64,000 nucleotides of DNA. Origin: JAPLST01 sp964397565. Lineage in GTDB: Bacteria > Auribacterota > UBA3054 > JAPLST01. The notes below the pieces were generated by a model that was given only the letters and a program-made list of their open reading frames with translations, did not search any database and was not told the DNA's origin. Below, piece after piece: positions 33,932 through 42,699 of this stretch (positions are counted from its first letter, which is position 1; each line of letters starts with the position of its first letter). The stretch is from NCBI GenBank assembly GCA_964397565.1, contig CAYNJC010000002.1, forward strand, positions 62,001 through 126,000, written 5' to 3'. The translations under genes and the position numbers were made by a program.

Positions 33932-34969
33932 ATGCGCTGGCGTTTTCTGGAGCACGAACATCTTCCGCAGTTTGTGTCGCATGTGGCCGACACAGATGCC
34001 GTGTTTGCGCCCGTGCAGGCTGAAGGACGCTGGCATGTGCAGCGCTGTGACGCGGGGAGCCTGAGTGCAGCGAACCGGGCGCCGTATCGCGTCGTTGAAT
34101 CCCTGAAAACATTTTTATTCGCGCCGGTCGAAGGCGTTGGTGGCGACATTGTGACGCCGCCGCGGACCGTGGTGCTGGGCGTTAAGAACTGCGACCTGCT
34201 GGCGCTGGCGCTGCTGGACAAGGTCTTTCTCGAGGGCGCATTCACCGAGCCATTCTATGCCGCGCGCCGCGCGCAGACGCTCATCATCGCGGACGACTGC
34301 AGCGCATGCCTGCCTTCGTGTTTTTGTGTTGCCATCGGGCACCCGCCCTATCCGGACGGAATTGCCGACGTGATCCTCTCGCCGGTGACCGGCGGCGACC
34401 TGGTGGCTGCGGGAACGGAGCGCGGCGAAGCGTTGCTGGCCGTGCACGCGCAGGACTGCCCGGCCGCGACCGCGGCGCAACTGGCTGAGCAGGCCAAGCG
34501 GCGCGCGGGCGCCACGGCGGTGGTGCAGGCCTCGTTGCGGGCGCAAGGCATCGCGCTGCCGGAGGATCTCGGCGCTGCGCTGCAGGCGCCGTGGCCGGCG
34601 GAGATTTGGGAGAAGGTGGCCGCGACGTGTGTCGAGTGCGGCGCCTGCAATTTCGTCTGCCCGAGCTGTCACTGTTTCTTCCTGCGCGATGTGCAGCCGC
34701 GCGCGGGCGCGCCGCAGCGCACGCGCGTGTGGGACGCGTGCCTGAGCGAGAATTTCAGCCGTGTGGCAGGCGGGCACAACCCCAACAAGCGCCGCGAAGC
34801 GCGGCTGCGGCACCGCCTCGAACGCAAGTTCATCGCGCCGCTCGAAGCGCAGGAAGGCTATGCGTGCACCGGCTGCGGCCGTTGCGTTGACGCCTGTCTC
34901 GGCCATTTGGACATTCGCACGATTCTTCATGAGGTGGCACATGCCCGACAATCCGTACCGACCGCTTAG
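33932..34969 (+). CDS. Sulfhydrogenase beta / AsrA-like iron-sulfur subunit
   Basis: The 345-residue electron-transfer protein belongs to the HydB/AsrA family that partners a flavoprotein of the HydG/AsrB type. Early residues GVKNCDLLALALLD and the cysteines of CSACLPSCFC match the family. Two [4Fe-4S] binding sites follow: CVECGACNFVCPSC and CTGCGRCVDACLG. It should pass electrons between the flavin subunit and the hydrogenase ferredoxin-like subunits. It is the first gene of the operon and overlaps the next by 29 bases. Confidence 0.85.
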   Translation: MRWRFLEHEHLPQFVSHVADTDAVFAPVQAEGRWHVQRCDAGSLSAANRAPYRVVESLKTFLFAPVEGVGGDIVTPPRTVVLGVKNCDLLALALLDKVFLEGAFTEPFYAARRAQTLIIADDCSACLPSCFCVAIGHPPYPDGIADVILSPVTGGDLVAAGTERGEALLAVHAQDCPAATAAQLAEQAKRRAGATAVVQASLRAQGIALPEDLGAALQAPWPAEIWEKVAATCVECGACNFVCPSCHCFFLRDVQPRAGAPQRTRVWDACLSENFSRVAGGHNPNKRREARLRHRLERKFIAPLEAQEGYACTGCGRCVDACLGHLDIRTILHEVAHARQSVPTA

Positions 34970-35765
34970 CGCGGAACTGCTCGACGTGATCGAGGAGTCG
35001 TCCACGATCAAGACGTTCGTGCTGCGGCCGGAACAGCCCGTGCCCTTCGCCGCCGGGCAGTTCGTCGAGCTCGCCGTGCCCGGTTGCGGTGAAGCGCCGT
35101 TCACGCCGTCATCGGCCCCGGGCACGCATGCGCGCATGGAGATCAGCGTCATGCGCACCGGCAAACTTACCGACCTGTTGCACACCTTGCGGCCTGGCGC
35201 GCAGCTCGGGCTGCGCGGCCCGCTGGGCAAGCCGTACCCGGTCGATGCGGAGTTCCGCGACCGCGAGATCGTGGTGATTGGCGGCGGCGTGGGCCTGGCG
35301 CCGCTGCGCTCGCTGCTGTACGCGCTCCTGGAACGCATCGGGCAGTACCGCAAAGTGGTCGTGCGCTTTGGGGCGCGCTCGCCGCAGGATCTGATCTACA
35401 AGAGCCTCATGGCGCAGTGGCGGCAGGCGGCGCCGTTTGATTTCGTCATCACCGTCGACGCCGATGAAACCGGCACGTGGACGGGGCCCGTGGGTGTCGT
35501 GACCACCATCATGGACAACCTGCCGGTGCAGCCGGCCGAGGCCATTGCGGTCGTGTGCGGTCCGCCGGTCATGATGAAATTCGCCACCTTGAAGTTGAAG
35601 AAACTGGGGTTCGACGATGCACGCATCTACCTTTCAATGGAGAAGAGCATGAGTTGCGGCATTGGCAAGTGCGGCCATTGCCGCATCGGCCCGTATTTCG
35701 TCTGCGAGGATGGCCCGGTCATGACCTACGCGCAGGTTAAGGACTACGAGGGCATTTGGGACTGA
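34941..35765 (+). CDS. Sulfhydrogenase gamma / AsrB-like FAD-NAD(P)H oxidoreductase subunit
   Basis: The 274-residue protein is of the ferredoxin-NADP reductase/dihydroorotate dehydrogenase electron-transfer family. The FAD region has AGQFVELAVPG and GEAPFTPSSAPG, the nucleotide fold VVIGGGVGLAPLRSLL, and VVCGPPVMMKF. A C-terminal [2Fe-2S] site is formed by CGIGKCGHCRIG and a later Cys in FVC. It would oxidise or reduce NAD(P)H and feed AsrA. The ATG inside the preceding gene is chosen because GAGGTGG is well spaced before it. Whether NADH or NADPH is used cannot be read. Confidence 0.87.
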   Translation: MPDNPYRPLSAELLDVIEESSTIKTFVLRPEQPVPFAAGQFVELAVPGCGEAPFTPSSAPGTHARMEISVMRTGKLTDLLHTLRPGAQLGLRGPLGKPYPVDAEFRDREIVVIGGGVGLAPLRSLLYALLERIGQYRKVVVRFGARSPQDLIYKSLMAQWRQAAPFDFVITVDADETGTWTGPVGVVTTIMDNLPVQPAEAIAVVCGPPVMMKFATLKLKKLGFDDARIYLSMEKSMSCGIGKCGHCRIGPYFVCEDGPVMTYAQVKDYEGIWD

Positions 35766-36277
35766 TGGCCCAGAAGATTTTACTGTTGGACATGGAAGCA
35801 GCCGCGGCCATGAGCGGCGAGCCGATCCGTTGCGCGTATTACTACCATCCCGGCAATGACGGCCTGGGCGACTTGCGCGAGACGGCCACGTTTGCTTTGC
35901 TCTGCCGGCGCTGCGAGGACAAGCCCTGCGTGACCGTGTGCGTGCACGAGGCGCTGGAGAAGCAGACGGACGGCACGGTGCAGCGGCACAACCTGCGCTG
36001 CGTCGGCTGCGAGTCGTGCGTGGCGGCCTGCCCGTTTGGCGTGATCAGTCCCGCGATTGTGCGCTATATCAACGACACCTGCGATCGCTGCGTGGAGCGG
36101 GGCGACGAGGCGCCGCCGTGCGTTGCCAACGCGCCGCGCGGCGTGCTGCGCTGGCTTGACGCCGACGACCCGACCCTGCGCGACGAGGATGTCCAAATGA
36201 TCAGCGACCGGGTGGCAATACGCTGCCGGCGCTGGGAGCGCACGACACAATCCGATCAACCTAAGCCGGTAGGATGA
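35765..36277 (+). CDS. Four-cluster ferredoxin-like subunit (HycB/CooF type)
   Basis: The 170-residue protein has four cysteine groups typical of HycB/CooF/DmsB ferredoxins: CRRCEDKPCVTVC, CVGCESCVAACPFG, CDRCVERGDEAPPC and CVAN. The function is electron transfer between the flavin module and the hydrogenase core. The ATG shares one base with the preceding stop codon (TGATG), showing tight coupling. A short C-terminal extension (about 30 residues) lacks cysteines. Confidence 0.85.
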   Translation: MAQKILLLDMEAAAAMSGEPIRCAYYYHPGNDGLGDLRETATFALLCRRCEDKPCVTVCVHEALEKQTDGTVQRHNLRCVGCESCVAACPFGVISPAIVRYINDTCDRCVERGDEAPPCVANAPRGVLRWLDADDPTLRDEDVQMISDRVAIRCRRWERTTQSDQPKPVG

Positions 36278-36281
36278 CACG

Positions 36282-37241
36282 ATGACCGTTGCGATGGCGA
36301 CAGCGCTGATAGCCGGCCTGCTGATCTTCCCCGGGCTTGTGTTCACGGGGGTGGTCGGACTGCTGGCGAGCTGGGTCGACCGCAAGGTGACGGCGCGGGT
36401 GCAATGGCGGGTCGGGCCGCCGCCGCTACAACCGTTCTACGATTTTGTGAAGCTGCTGGGCAAAGAGACGATCGTGCCCGCGGGCGCACCGGCGTGGCTG
36501 TTTCTGCTGGCGCCCGCAGCCGGAGTTGCAGCGGCGGCGGTGGCGGCCTTTGTGCTCTGGCTGCCCGTGCTGGCCTGGCCGGTGTATGCGCCGCTGCAGT
36601 TCAGCGGCGACATTATTCTGGTGGTGTATCTGCTGGTGATTCCATCGCTGTGCGTGATTATGGGCGGTCTGGTCTCACGCAATCCGCTCAGCGCGCTGGG
36701 CGGCAGCCGCGAGATGAAGTTGGTCCTAGCCTACGAGCTGCCGTTCATTCTAGCGCTGGTCGTGCCGATCATCCAGAGCGGCGGCCAAGTGCGGCTGGAC
36801 GCGGTGTACGCATACCAGGCGGCGCACGGCGCGGCAGTCATGCGGCTGTCGGGCCTGCTGGCGCTGCTGGCGGCGATCCCATGCCTGCAGGCCAAGCTGA
36901 CCCTGGTGCCGTTTGACATGCCCGAAGCCGAGACGGAACTGATCGCGGGGCCCTACACCGAGTACAGCGGCGTGCCGCTGGCGTTGTTCAAGTTGATGCG
37001 GGCGATGCTGCTGGTGGTGGTGCCGCTGCTGCTGATCATGCTGCTGTGGGGTGGCCTGCGCTTCGACAGCGTCAGCAACAGCCTGGCCAGCGTGGGCAAG
37101 TATGTGGTCCTGCTGGTGGTGGTCACGCTGGTGCGCAATACGAATCCGCGCGTGCGCATTGACCAGGCCGTGCGTTTTTTTTGGACCATACCGCTGGCGT
37201 TGGCGGCGGCCGGCGTGGTGTTGGCGAGCATTGGCTGGTAA
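36282..37241 (+). CDS. Hydrogenase membrane subunit, NuoH/EchB/MbhM type
   Basis: 319 residues with about eight membrane helices. It keeps the NuoH-family signatures ARVQWRVGPPPLQPFYDFVKLLGKE, GGSREMKLVLAYELP and PFDMPEAETELIAGPYTEYSG. This subunit anchors the peripheral arm and connects electron transfer to the proton path. Only four bases separate it from the preceding stop. Confidence 0.93.
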   Translation: MTVAMATALIAGLLIFPGLVFTGVVGLLASWVDRKVTARVQWRVGPPPLQPFYDFVKLLGKETIVPAGAPAWLFLLAPAAGVAAAAVAAFVLWLPVLAWPVYAPLQFSGDIILVVYLLVIPSLCVIMGGLVSRNPLSALGGSREMKLVLAYELPFILALVVPIIQSGGQVRLDAVYAYQAAHGAAVMRLSGLLALLAAIPCLQAKLTLVPFDMPEAETELIAGPYTEYSGVPLALFKLMRAMLLVVVPLLLIMLLWGGLRFDSVSNSLASVGKYVVLLVVVTLVRNTNPRVRIDQAVRFFWTIPLALAAAGVVLASIGW

Positions 37242-37264
37242 CCGGGAACGATGATGGAGACGAG

Positions 37265-37723
37265 ATGAACGTGCGTGTGCGAGCCTTGGCGAAGTCGCCG
37301 TGGGTGTATCATCTGAGCACCGGCTCGTGCAACAACTGCGACATCGAGGTGCTCGATGCGCTGACGCCGCGCTTCGATGTCGAGCGTTTCGGCTGTGTGC
37401 TGGTGGGCAGCGCGCGGCATGCGGACGTCCTCTTGGTCTGCGGCTCGATGAACCGCAAGACGATTCCGCGCGTGCTGCACATTTACGCGCAATGCGCCAA
37501 GCCGTGCCTGGTGGTGGCCATTGGCGGGTGCGCCTGCTCGCGCGGGCTGTTCAAGGACAGCTACAACGTGGGCGACCCGCTGGACGCGTACCTGCCGGTG
37601 CACGCGTACGTGCCGGGCTGCCCGCCGCGGCCGGAGGCGATCATTCTGGGCGTGGTCAAGGCCGCCGAAGCGCTGTTCAAGAGCAATCATGAGGAACCCG
37701 CACAACCGGCGGTGGCGCCATGA
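37265..37723 (+). CDS. [NiFe] hydrogenase small subunit, NuoB/EchC/MbhJ type
   Basis: The 152-residue subunit binds the proximal [4Fe-4S] cluster: STGSCNNCDIEVLDALTPRFD supplies two cysteines, IGGCACSRG the third and PGCPPRPE the fourth. GGAGACGAG precedes the ATG at 37265. It pairs with the large subunit three genes on. Confidence 0.94.
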   Translation: MNVRVRALAKSPWVYHLSTGSCNNCDIEVLDALTPRFDVERFGCVLVGSARHADVLLVCGSMNRKTIPRVLHIYAQCAKPCLVVAIGGCACSRGLFKDSYNVGDPLDAYLPVHAYVPGCPPRPEAIILGVVKAAEALFKSNHEEPAQPAVAP

Positions 37724-38217
37724 CCGGCTACATTGATACGGTCAAGACCGCGCTCGCCCCCGTCACGACGTCGTTTGCCGTCAAGAACGCGCGGCGCGTT
37801 TACGTCAGCGTGCCGCCGGAGAAGGTGGTTGACGCCGCGCGGATCATGTTCAAAGACTTGGGCGCGCGCTTTGCCGTCGCCACGGGCGTTGACACGCCGA
37901 GCGCGGTTGAGATTCTGTATCACTTCAGCCCGGACGCGCAGAACCTGCTGGTCAGCCTGCGCGTGCTGGTGCCCAAGCCTGAACTGACGATTGACAGCAT
38001 TACGCCCGTGGTGCTGGGCGCGGCCTGGATCGAAACGGAGATTCACGAGATGCTCGGCGTGACCTTCCGCAATCATCCCGGCCCGGCTCGCTTGCTGCTG
38101 AGCGACGACTGGCCGGCGGGTCTGCATCCGTTGCGCCGCGACAACGAAGATACCAAGAGCGCAGCCGCCATCCGCGAGCGCCTGCGCCGCGATGGCCTAC
38201 TAACCGCACAGGACTAA
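37720..38217 (+). CDS. Hydrogenase subunit, NuoC/EchD/MbhK type
   Basis: 165 residues of the 30-kDa complex I subunit family; ETEIHEMLGVTFRNHP is the signature, followed by LLLSDDWP and HPLRRD. It lacks cofactors and stabilises the large/small subunit pair. It overlaps the preceding gene by four bases. Confidence 0.9.
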   Translation: MTGYIDTVKTALAPVTTSFAVKNARRVYVSVPPEKVVDAARIMFKDLGARFAVATGVDTPSAVEILYHFSPDAQNLLVSLRVLVPKPELTIDSITPVVLGAAWIETEIHEMLGVTFRNHPGPARLLLSDDWPAGLHPLRRDNEDTKSAAAIRERLRRDGLLTAQD

Positions 38218-38236
38218 CTGGACGAAACGTGCCACC

Positions 38237-39433
38237 ATGAGTGAACGCCGCGTTATACCGATCGGCCCCTTCATGCCTCTGCTCGAGGAGCCGGAGTTCT
38301 TCCGCCTGCACGTCGACGGCGAGCGCGTTGTGGACGTTGACGTGGACATTGGCTACAACCATCGCGGCATCGAGAAGTTGTGCGAGGAACGGACATACGA
38401 CCAGGTTGGCTTCGTGGTTGAGCGTATTTGCGGCATCTGCTCGACTTCACATCCGTTGGCGTACGTGCAGGCGGTCGAGGATGCGGGCGACATTCCCGTG
38501 CCGCCGCGCGCGCGTTACATTCGCACGCTGATTGCCGAGCTTGAACGCATTCACAGCCATCTGCTGTGGGTCGGGCTGGCAGGTCATTTCCTGGGCTACA
38601 ACACCGTCTTCATGTGGGCCTGGAAGTACCGCGAGACGATCTGCGACATGCTCGAACGCACGACGGGCAACCGCCAGAGCTACGCGATGATGAAGGTCGG
38701 TGGCGTGCGGCGTGACATCAGTGAAGAGGAAGGCGCGCGGATCATCGCAGAGTGCGATCCGCTGGCGGAGAAAGTCATGATGCTTGCAGGCGCGGTGCAG
38801 GACGACCCGGTGTTGCATGCGCGCTTGAAGGGCGTGGGCGTGCTGCCGCGCGCGGCGGCGGTGGCCTACTGCGCGCTTGGGCCGACGGCGCGCGGCTCGG
38901 GTGTGCCCATTGATGTGCGCAAGGATGAGCCGTACGCGGCCTATGCAGACGTGCCGTGGGACATGATCGTCTGCCAGGAAGGCGACGTGTACGCCAAGGC
39001 CGTCGTGCGACTGCGCGAAACGCTCGAGTCAATCAAGATCGTGCGCCAGGTGCTGGCACAGTTGCCCGCGGGCGAGATCGATTCGCGGCCGACCCACGTG
39101 GCGCCGGGCGAAGGCGTTGGCCGGGTCGAGGCGCCGCGCGGCGAGTGTTTCCACTACGTCCGCTCCGATGGAGCCAACCGGCCCATGCGGCACAAAATGC
39201 GGGCGCCAACCTTTATGAATCTGCCGACCTACAAGGTCACCATGGTCGGCCAGCACATTGCCGACGCCTGCATCGCGTCGGCGGCAATTGACCCGTGCTA
39301 CTGCTGCACGGAGCGCGTCACGGTGGTGGAACGCCGCAGCGGGCGCACCAGCCAGTTGACGCATAACGACCTCGTGCGCTTGTCGCACGAGCGCACGGCC
39401 GCCCTGCGGCGCGCACGGGGTCTGGGCGCATGA
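38237..39433 (+). CDS. [NiFe] hydrogenase large subunit, group 4 (NuoD/EchE/MbhL type)
   Basis: The 398-residue subunit carries the active site. The N-terminal pair is in RICGICSTSH (C65, C68) and the C-terminal motif is DPCYCCTER (C354, C357 as ligands, with an extra C356). All four nickel ligands are thus present, which distinguishes it from complex I NuoD and the MBX type. The family signature GYNHRGIEKL is near the N-terminus. A 38-residue tail after the last motif may be the extension removed at maturation, consistent with the protease at the operon end. Confidence 0.95.
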   Translation: MSERRVIPIGPFMPLLEEPEFFRLHVDGERVVDVDVDIGYNHRGIEKLCEERTYDQVGFVVERICGICSTSHPLAYVQAVEDAGDIPVPPRARYIRTLIAELERIHSHLLWVGLAGHFLGYNTVFMWAWKYRETICDMLERTTGNRQSYAMMKVGGVRRDISEEEGARIIAECDPLAEKVMMLAGAVQDDPVLHARLKGVGVLPRAAAVAYCALGPTARGSGVPIDVRKDEPYAAYADVPWDMIVCQEGDVYAKAVVRLRETLESIKIVRQVLAQLPAGEIDSRPTHVAPGEGVGRVEAPRGECFHYVRSDGANRPMRHKMRAPTFMNLPTYKVTMVGQHIADACIASAAIDPCYCCTERVTVVERRSGRTSQLTHNDLVRLSHERTAALRRARGLGA

Positions 39434-41259
39434 CCAACACGATGCTGGCAACGCATGGCCTGCTTCTGGTGCTCGTGCCGGCGCTGACCGGCACGCTGTG
39501 CGCGTTCCTGCCGCGGCGGGCGGCGGCCCTGGCGCGCGTGCTGATGCTGGCCGCGCTGGCGGCGGCCGCGATCGACGCGGTCGTGTTCTGGGCCGTGCCC
39601 GTCGCCACGTCGCCAGCCTGGCTGCACCTTGACGCGCTGGCGCGCATGATGTGCGCCGCGGCATCCATCATGGCATTCCTGGTCGCGTTGTACTCCTGCG
39701 CGCCCGAGTGGCGCGCCACGCTAACGCCGTCGTACTGTGCCGCCGTGGCCTGGACGGTGAGCCTGGCCAATGTGACTTTCTGCTGCAACCACCTGCTGGC
39801 GCTGCTCGTGGTCTGGGGCGCACTGGGCATTCCGCTGTTCCTGTTGGTGAATGAAAGCGGCACGGAGGCCGCCACGGCGGCCGCCAAGAAGGCCTTGATT
39901 ATGATTGGCGGGGTTGACTCGCTACTGATTCTGGGCGCAGCCTTGCTGTGCGTGGCCCGCGGCGACGACTGGTTTACCGCGCGGCTGGTGGCAACACCCA
40001 TCACGGCGCAGGGCGCGTTGGCGCTCTGGGCGTTCGTCGGCATGGTCGCCGCGGCGCTGACCAAGGCGGGCGCCGTGCCGCTGCATACCTGGGTGCCCGA
40101 CGTGGCCGAAACGGCGCCGGTGCCCGTCACGGCGCTGCTGCCCGCCGCGCTCGACAAGCTGCTCGGCATCTACCTGCTGCTGCGCATCGTGCGCGACGTG
40201 ATCACGCCGACACCCGTGCTGCAAACCATCCTGCTCGCGCTCGGCGCCGCGACCATCCTGCTCGGCGTGTTCATGGCGCTGGTGCAGCACGACCTGCTGC
40301 GGCTGCTGGGCTACCACGCCGTCTCGCAGGTCGGCTACATGGTGCTGGGCATTGCCACGCTGACGCCTCTGGGCATCTTGGCGGGGCTGTTTCACCTGCT
40401 GAACAATGTTGTCTATAAGACGCTGCTCTTTCTCGGCGCGGGCGCGGTGCAACGGCGCGTCGGGACTACGGACCTGGATCGCATAGGCGGGCTGGCGCGG
40501 CGCATGCCGGCAACATTCGTCTGCATGCTGATCGGCGCGCTGGCGATTTCAGGCGTGCCGCCGCTGAATGGTTTTGCATCAAAATGGCTGGTGTACCAAG
40601 GTGTTATTCAACTGGGGCCGCATGGTGGCGGCTGGATCATCTGGCTGGTTGCCGCGATGTTTGGCAGCGCGTTAACGCTGGCAAGCTTCATGAAAGTCAT
40701 GCATGCGGTGTTCCTGGCGCGGGCCCCGGGCGCGGACGGCGAGCGCGCCGGCGTGACCGACGCAGGCTGGCTGGCCGTGGCGCCCATGGCACTGCTGGCG
40801 CTGGCCTGTGTCGTGCTTGGCGTGGCGGCCTGGGCCGGGCCGGTGCACCTGCTGGCGCGCGTGGCGGGTACCGAGGCGTCCCTGCTGCGCTACATGCGCC
40901 CCGTGCTGGTCACGGCGCTGCTGGCCATCGGGCTGCTGGCCGGGCTCGCCATGTATGCCTTGAGCATGCTGAACGTACGGCGCGACAGCGCCCACATCGG
41001 CGGCGAGCCGTTGGCGGACGAGATGAACCTGAGCGGAACGGACTTCTATGAAACGATTGCGAACCTGCCGGTGCTGCGCACGCTGTACCTGCTGGCGGCA
41101 CACGGTTGGTGTGATGTGTACCAGCTCGGCCTGCGCCTGACAACCTACGTGTCTGGCCTGCTGCGCGCCGCGCATCAGGGCCAGTTGCACGCCTATGTCA
41201 CCTGGTGCGTGGTTGCGGTGACGCTGCTCATCATGCTGCTGTGTGCGGGGCGCTTATGA
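39430..41259 (+). CDS. Antiporter-like membrane subunit, NuoL/MrpA N-part/EchA type
   Basis: 609 residues with about 15 membrane helices. Antiporter core motifs KAGAVPLHTWVPDVAETAPVPVTALL and LGYHAVSQVGYMVLG are present, as are AISGVPPLNGFASKW and a long C-terminal tail with another helix. Separated from the next gene by ATGA, it matches the N-terminal, pumping part of MrpA, whose C-terminal part is the next gene. P. furiosus Mbh lacks a comparable large subunit. Confidence 0.88.
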   Translation: MTNTMLATHGLLLVLVPALTGTLCAFLPRRAAALARVLMLAALAAAAIDAVVFWAVPVATSPAWLHLDALARMMCAAASIMAFLVALYSCAPEWRATLTPSYCAAVAWTVSLANVTFCCNHLLALLVVWGALGIPLFLLVNESGTEAATAAAKKALIMIGGVDSLLILGAALLCVARGDDWFTARLVATPITAQGALALWAFVGMVAAALTKAGAVPLHTWVPDVAETAPVPVTALLPAALDKLLGIYLLLRIVRDVITPTPVLQTILLALGAATILLGVFMALVQHDLLRLLGYHAVSQVGYMVLGIATLTPLGILAGLFHLLNNVVYKTLLFLGAGAVQRRVGTTDLDRIGGLARRMPATFVCMLIGALAISGVPPLNGFASKWLVYQGVIQLGPHGGGWIIWLVAAMFGSALTLASFMKVMHAVFLARAPGADGERAGVTDAGWLAVAPMALLALACVVLGVAAWAGPVHLLARVAGTEASLLRYMRPVLVTALLAIGLLAGLAMYALSMLNVRRDSAHIGGEPLADEMNLSGTDFYETIANLPVLRTLYLLAAHGWCDVYQLGLRLTTYVSGLLRAAHQGQLHAYVTWCVVAVTLLIMLLCAGRL

Positions 41260-41816
41260 ACATCGAAACGCTGGCCATTGTCATTCTGGTGTTCATCATC
41301 GTCGGCGCGCTGGTCGCGATCGAGACGCCCGATCTGCTTTCGGCCGTGATCTGTCTCGGCACGGTTGACATCGGCTTCACGATTCTGTTCCTGTTTCTGA
41401 AGGCGCCCGACATCGCCATCACGCAAATGGTGGTGGAAGTCGTCTGCCTCGTGATCCTGATCCGGGCCACGATCCGGCGCGACATGACGCTGGTGACGGG
41501 CGAGCGCCAGTTTTTTGGCTTGATGGTCATGTTGGCCATTCTTGGCATTCTGGCGCTGGCGCTGGTGCGGATTGTCCCGAATTTCGGCGCGTTTGGCGAC
41601 CCGATCTTCGCACGCGCGGCGCAGGCCCCGTCGCAGCGCTACTTGGCAGGCGCCCTCAAGGACACCGGCGCCGCCAACGCCGTGGCCGCCGTGATTCTCG
41701 ACTACCGCGGCTACGACACGCTCGGCGAGGCAACCATCTTGTTCGCCGCCGTAGTCGGGGCCGTGGCTTTGCTGCGGCCCAAGCCGCGCAAACGCCCGGA
41801 GGAGCGCGATGCATGA
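41256..41816 (+). CDS. MrpA C-part / fused MbhD-MbhE-type membrane subunit
   Basis: 186 residues. The first half (ETPDLLSAVICLGTVDIGFTILFLFLKAPDIAITQMVVE) is the DUF4040/MbhD unit. The second (NAVAAVILDYRGYDTLGEATILFAAVVGAVALL) is the MbhE unit. Both make up the C-terminus of canonical MrpA. The start overlaps the preceding stop (ATGA). Confidence 0.88.
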   Translation: MNIETLAIVILVFIIVGALVAIETPDLLSAVICLGTVDIGFTILFLFLKAPDIAITQMVVEVVCLVILIRATIRRDMTLVTGERQFFGLMVMLAILGILALALVRIVPNFGAFGDPIFARAAQAPSQRYLAGALKDTGAANAVAAVILDYRGYDTLGEATILFAAVVGAVALLRPKPRKRPEERDA

Positions 41817-42343
41817 GTGACGCAACGATCAAACGACCGGCGGTACGCGGTGCCGATCAGCCCGGCCTGTCGATCATCGTGCGCACGGTGACGCGCTGGG
41901 TGAAATCATTCATCTTTCTGTTTGGCATCTATATTGTCTGCTTCGGGCATTTGACACCGGGCGGCGGTTTTTCCGGCGGCGTGATTCTGAGCTGCACCTT
42001 CATCCTGCTGATGCTGGCGTTTGGCCGTGAACGCGCGTTGCGGCAGTTGCCGGTGCCGCGCGCGGCCATGCTCGACAGCGTTGGCGCGCTGGGCTTTCTC
42101 GCGGTGGCGACGATCGGTTTGTTCGCGAGCGGCGTGTTTTTTGTGAACTGGCTGGCGGTGCCGGCAGCCGGCGTGCTGCAACGCCTGTGCGTGCTGCTCG
42201 GTGTCCAGCCGTTCCACCTGCTGAGCGCCGGCACGCTGCCGCTCTACAACCTTTGGATCGCACTCAAGGTTGCCACGTCCCTGTTTCTGGTCTTCACGCT
42301 GCTGGCCATGCTGCGCGTGAACTATCGCGGCGAGAAGGAGTGA
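41813..42343 (+). CDS. mrpB: MrpB/MbhF-type subunit
   Basis: 176 residues with four membrane helices and the family motif IYIVCFGHLTPGGGFSGG. It has an N-terminal extension of about 25 hydrophilic residues before the first helix. It overlaps the preceding gene by four bases. Confidence 0.9.
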   Translation: MSDATIKRPAVRGADQPGLSIIVRTVTRWVKSFIFLFGIYIVCFGHLTPGGGFSGGVILSCTFILLMLAFGRERALRQLPVPRAAMLDSVGALGFLAVATIGLFASGVFFVNWLAVPAAGVLQRLCVLLGVQPFHLLSAGTLPLYNLWIALKVATSLFLVFTLLAMLRVNYRGEKE

Positions 42344-42345
42344 CC

Positions 42346-42699
42346 ATGCCCTACGCCTTGTGTCTGGTGCTGTTTGTGATCGGGCTGTACGCGGTGGCGA
42401 CGAAACGCAACCTGATCAAGATTGTCATCGGCTTCATCATCATGGAGAACGCGGTGAACCTGTTGCTGATCATGCTGGGCTATCGCCTGGGCGGCCGTGC
42501 GCCGATCTTGTGGCAAAGCACGGCAGGCGATGCGGCGGAGTTCGCGCGCGTCGCCGTCGATCCACTGCCGCAGGCGCTGGTGCTGACTTCGATTGTTATC
42601 AGTCTCGGTGTCACGGCCCTGATGGTTGCCATCTGCCTGCGCGTCTATGAGCGCTACGGCACCTTCGACATTAGCGAAATACGACGGTTGCGCGGATGA
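42346..42699 (+). CDS. mrpC: MrpC/MbhG-type (NuoK-like) subunit
   Basis: 117 residues with three membrane helices; LIKIVIGFIIMENAVNLLLI and DPLPQALVLTSIVISLG are the NuoK/MrpC signatures. GAAGGAG lies directly before the ATG. It overlaps the next gene by four bases. Confidence 0.92.
   Translation: MPYALCLVLFVIGLYAVATKRNLIKIVIGFIIMENAVNLLLIMLGYRLGGRAPILWQSTAGDAAEFARVAVDPLPQALVLTSIVISLGVTALMVAICLRVYERYGTFDISEIRRLRG

Noticed and set aside
38237..39433. Complex I NuoD or MBX-type subunit instead of hydrogenase
   Set aside because: Both CXXC pairs needed to ligate nickel are present, which those proteins lack.
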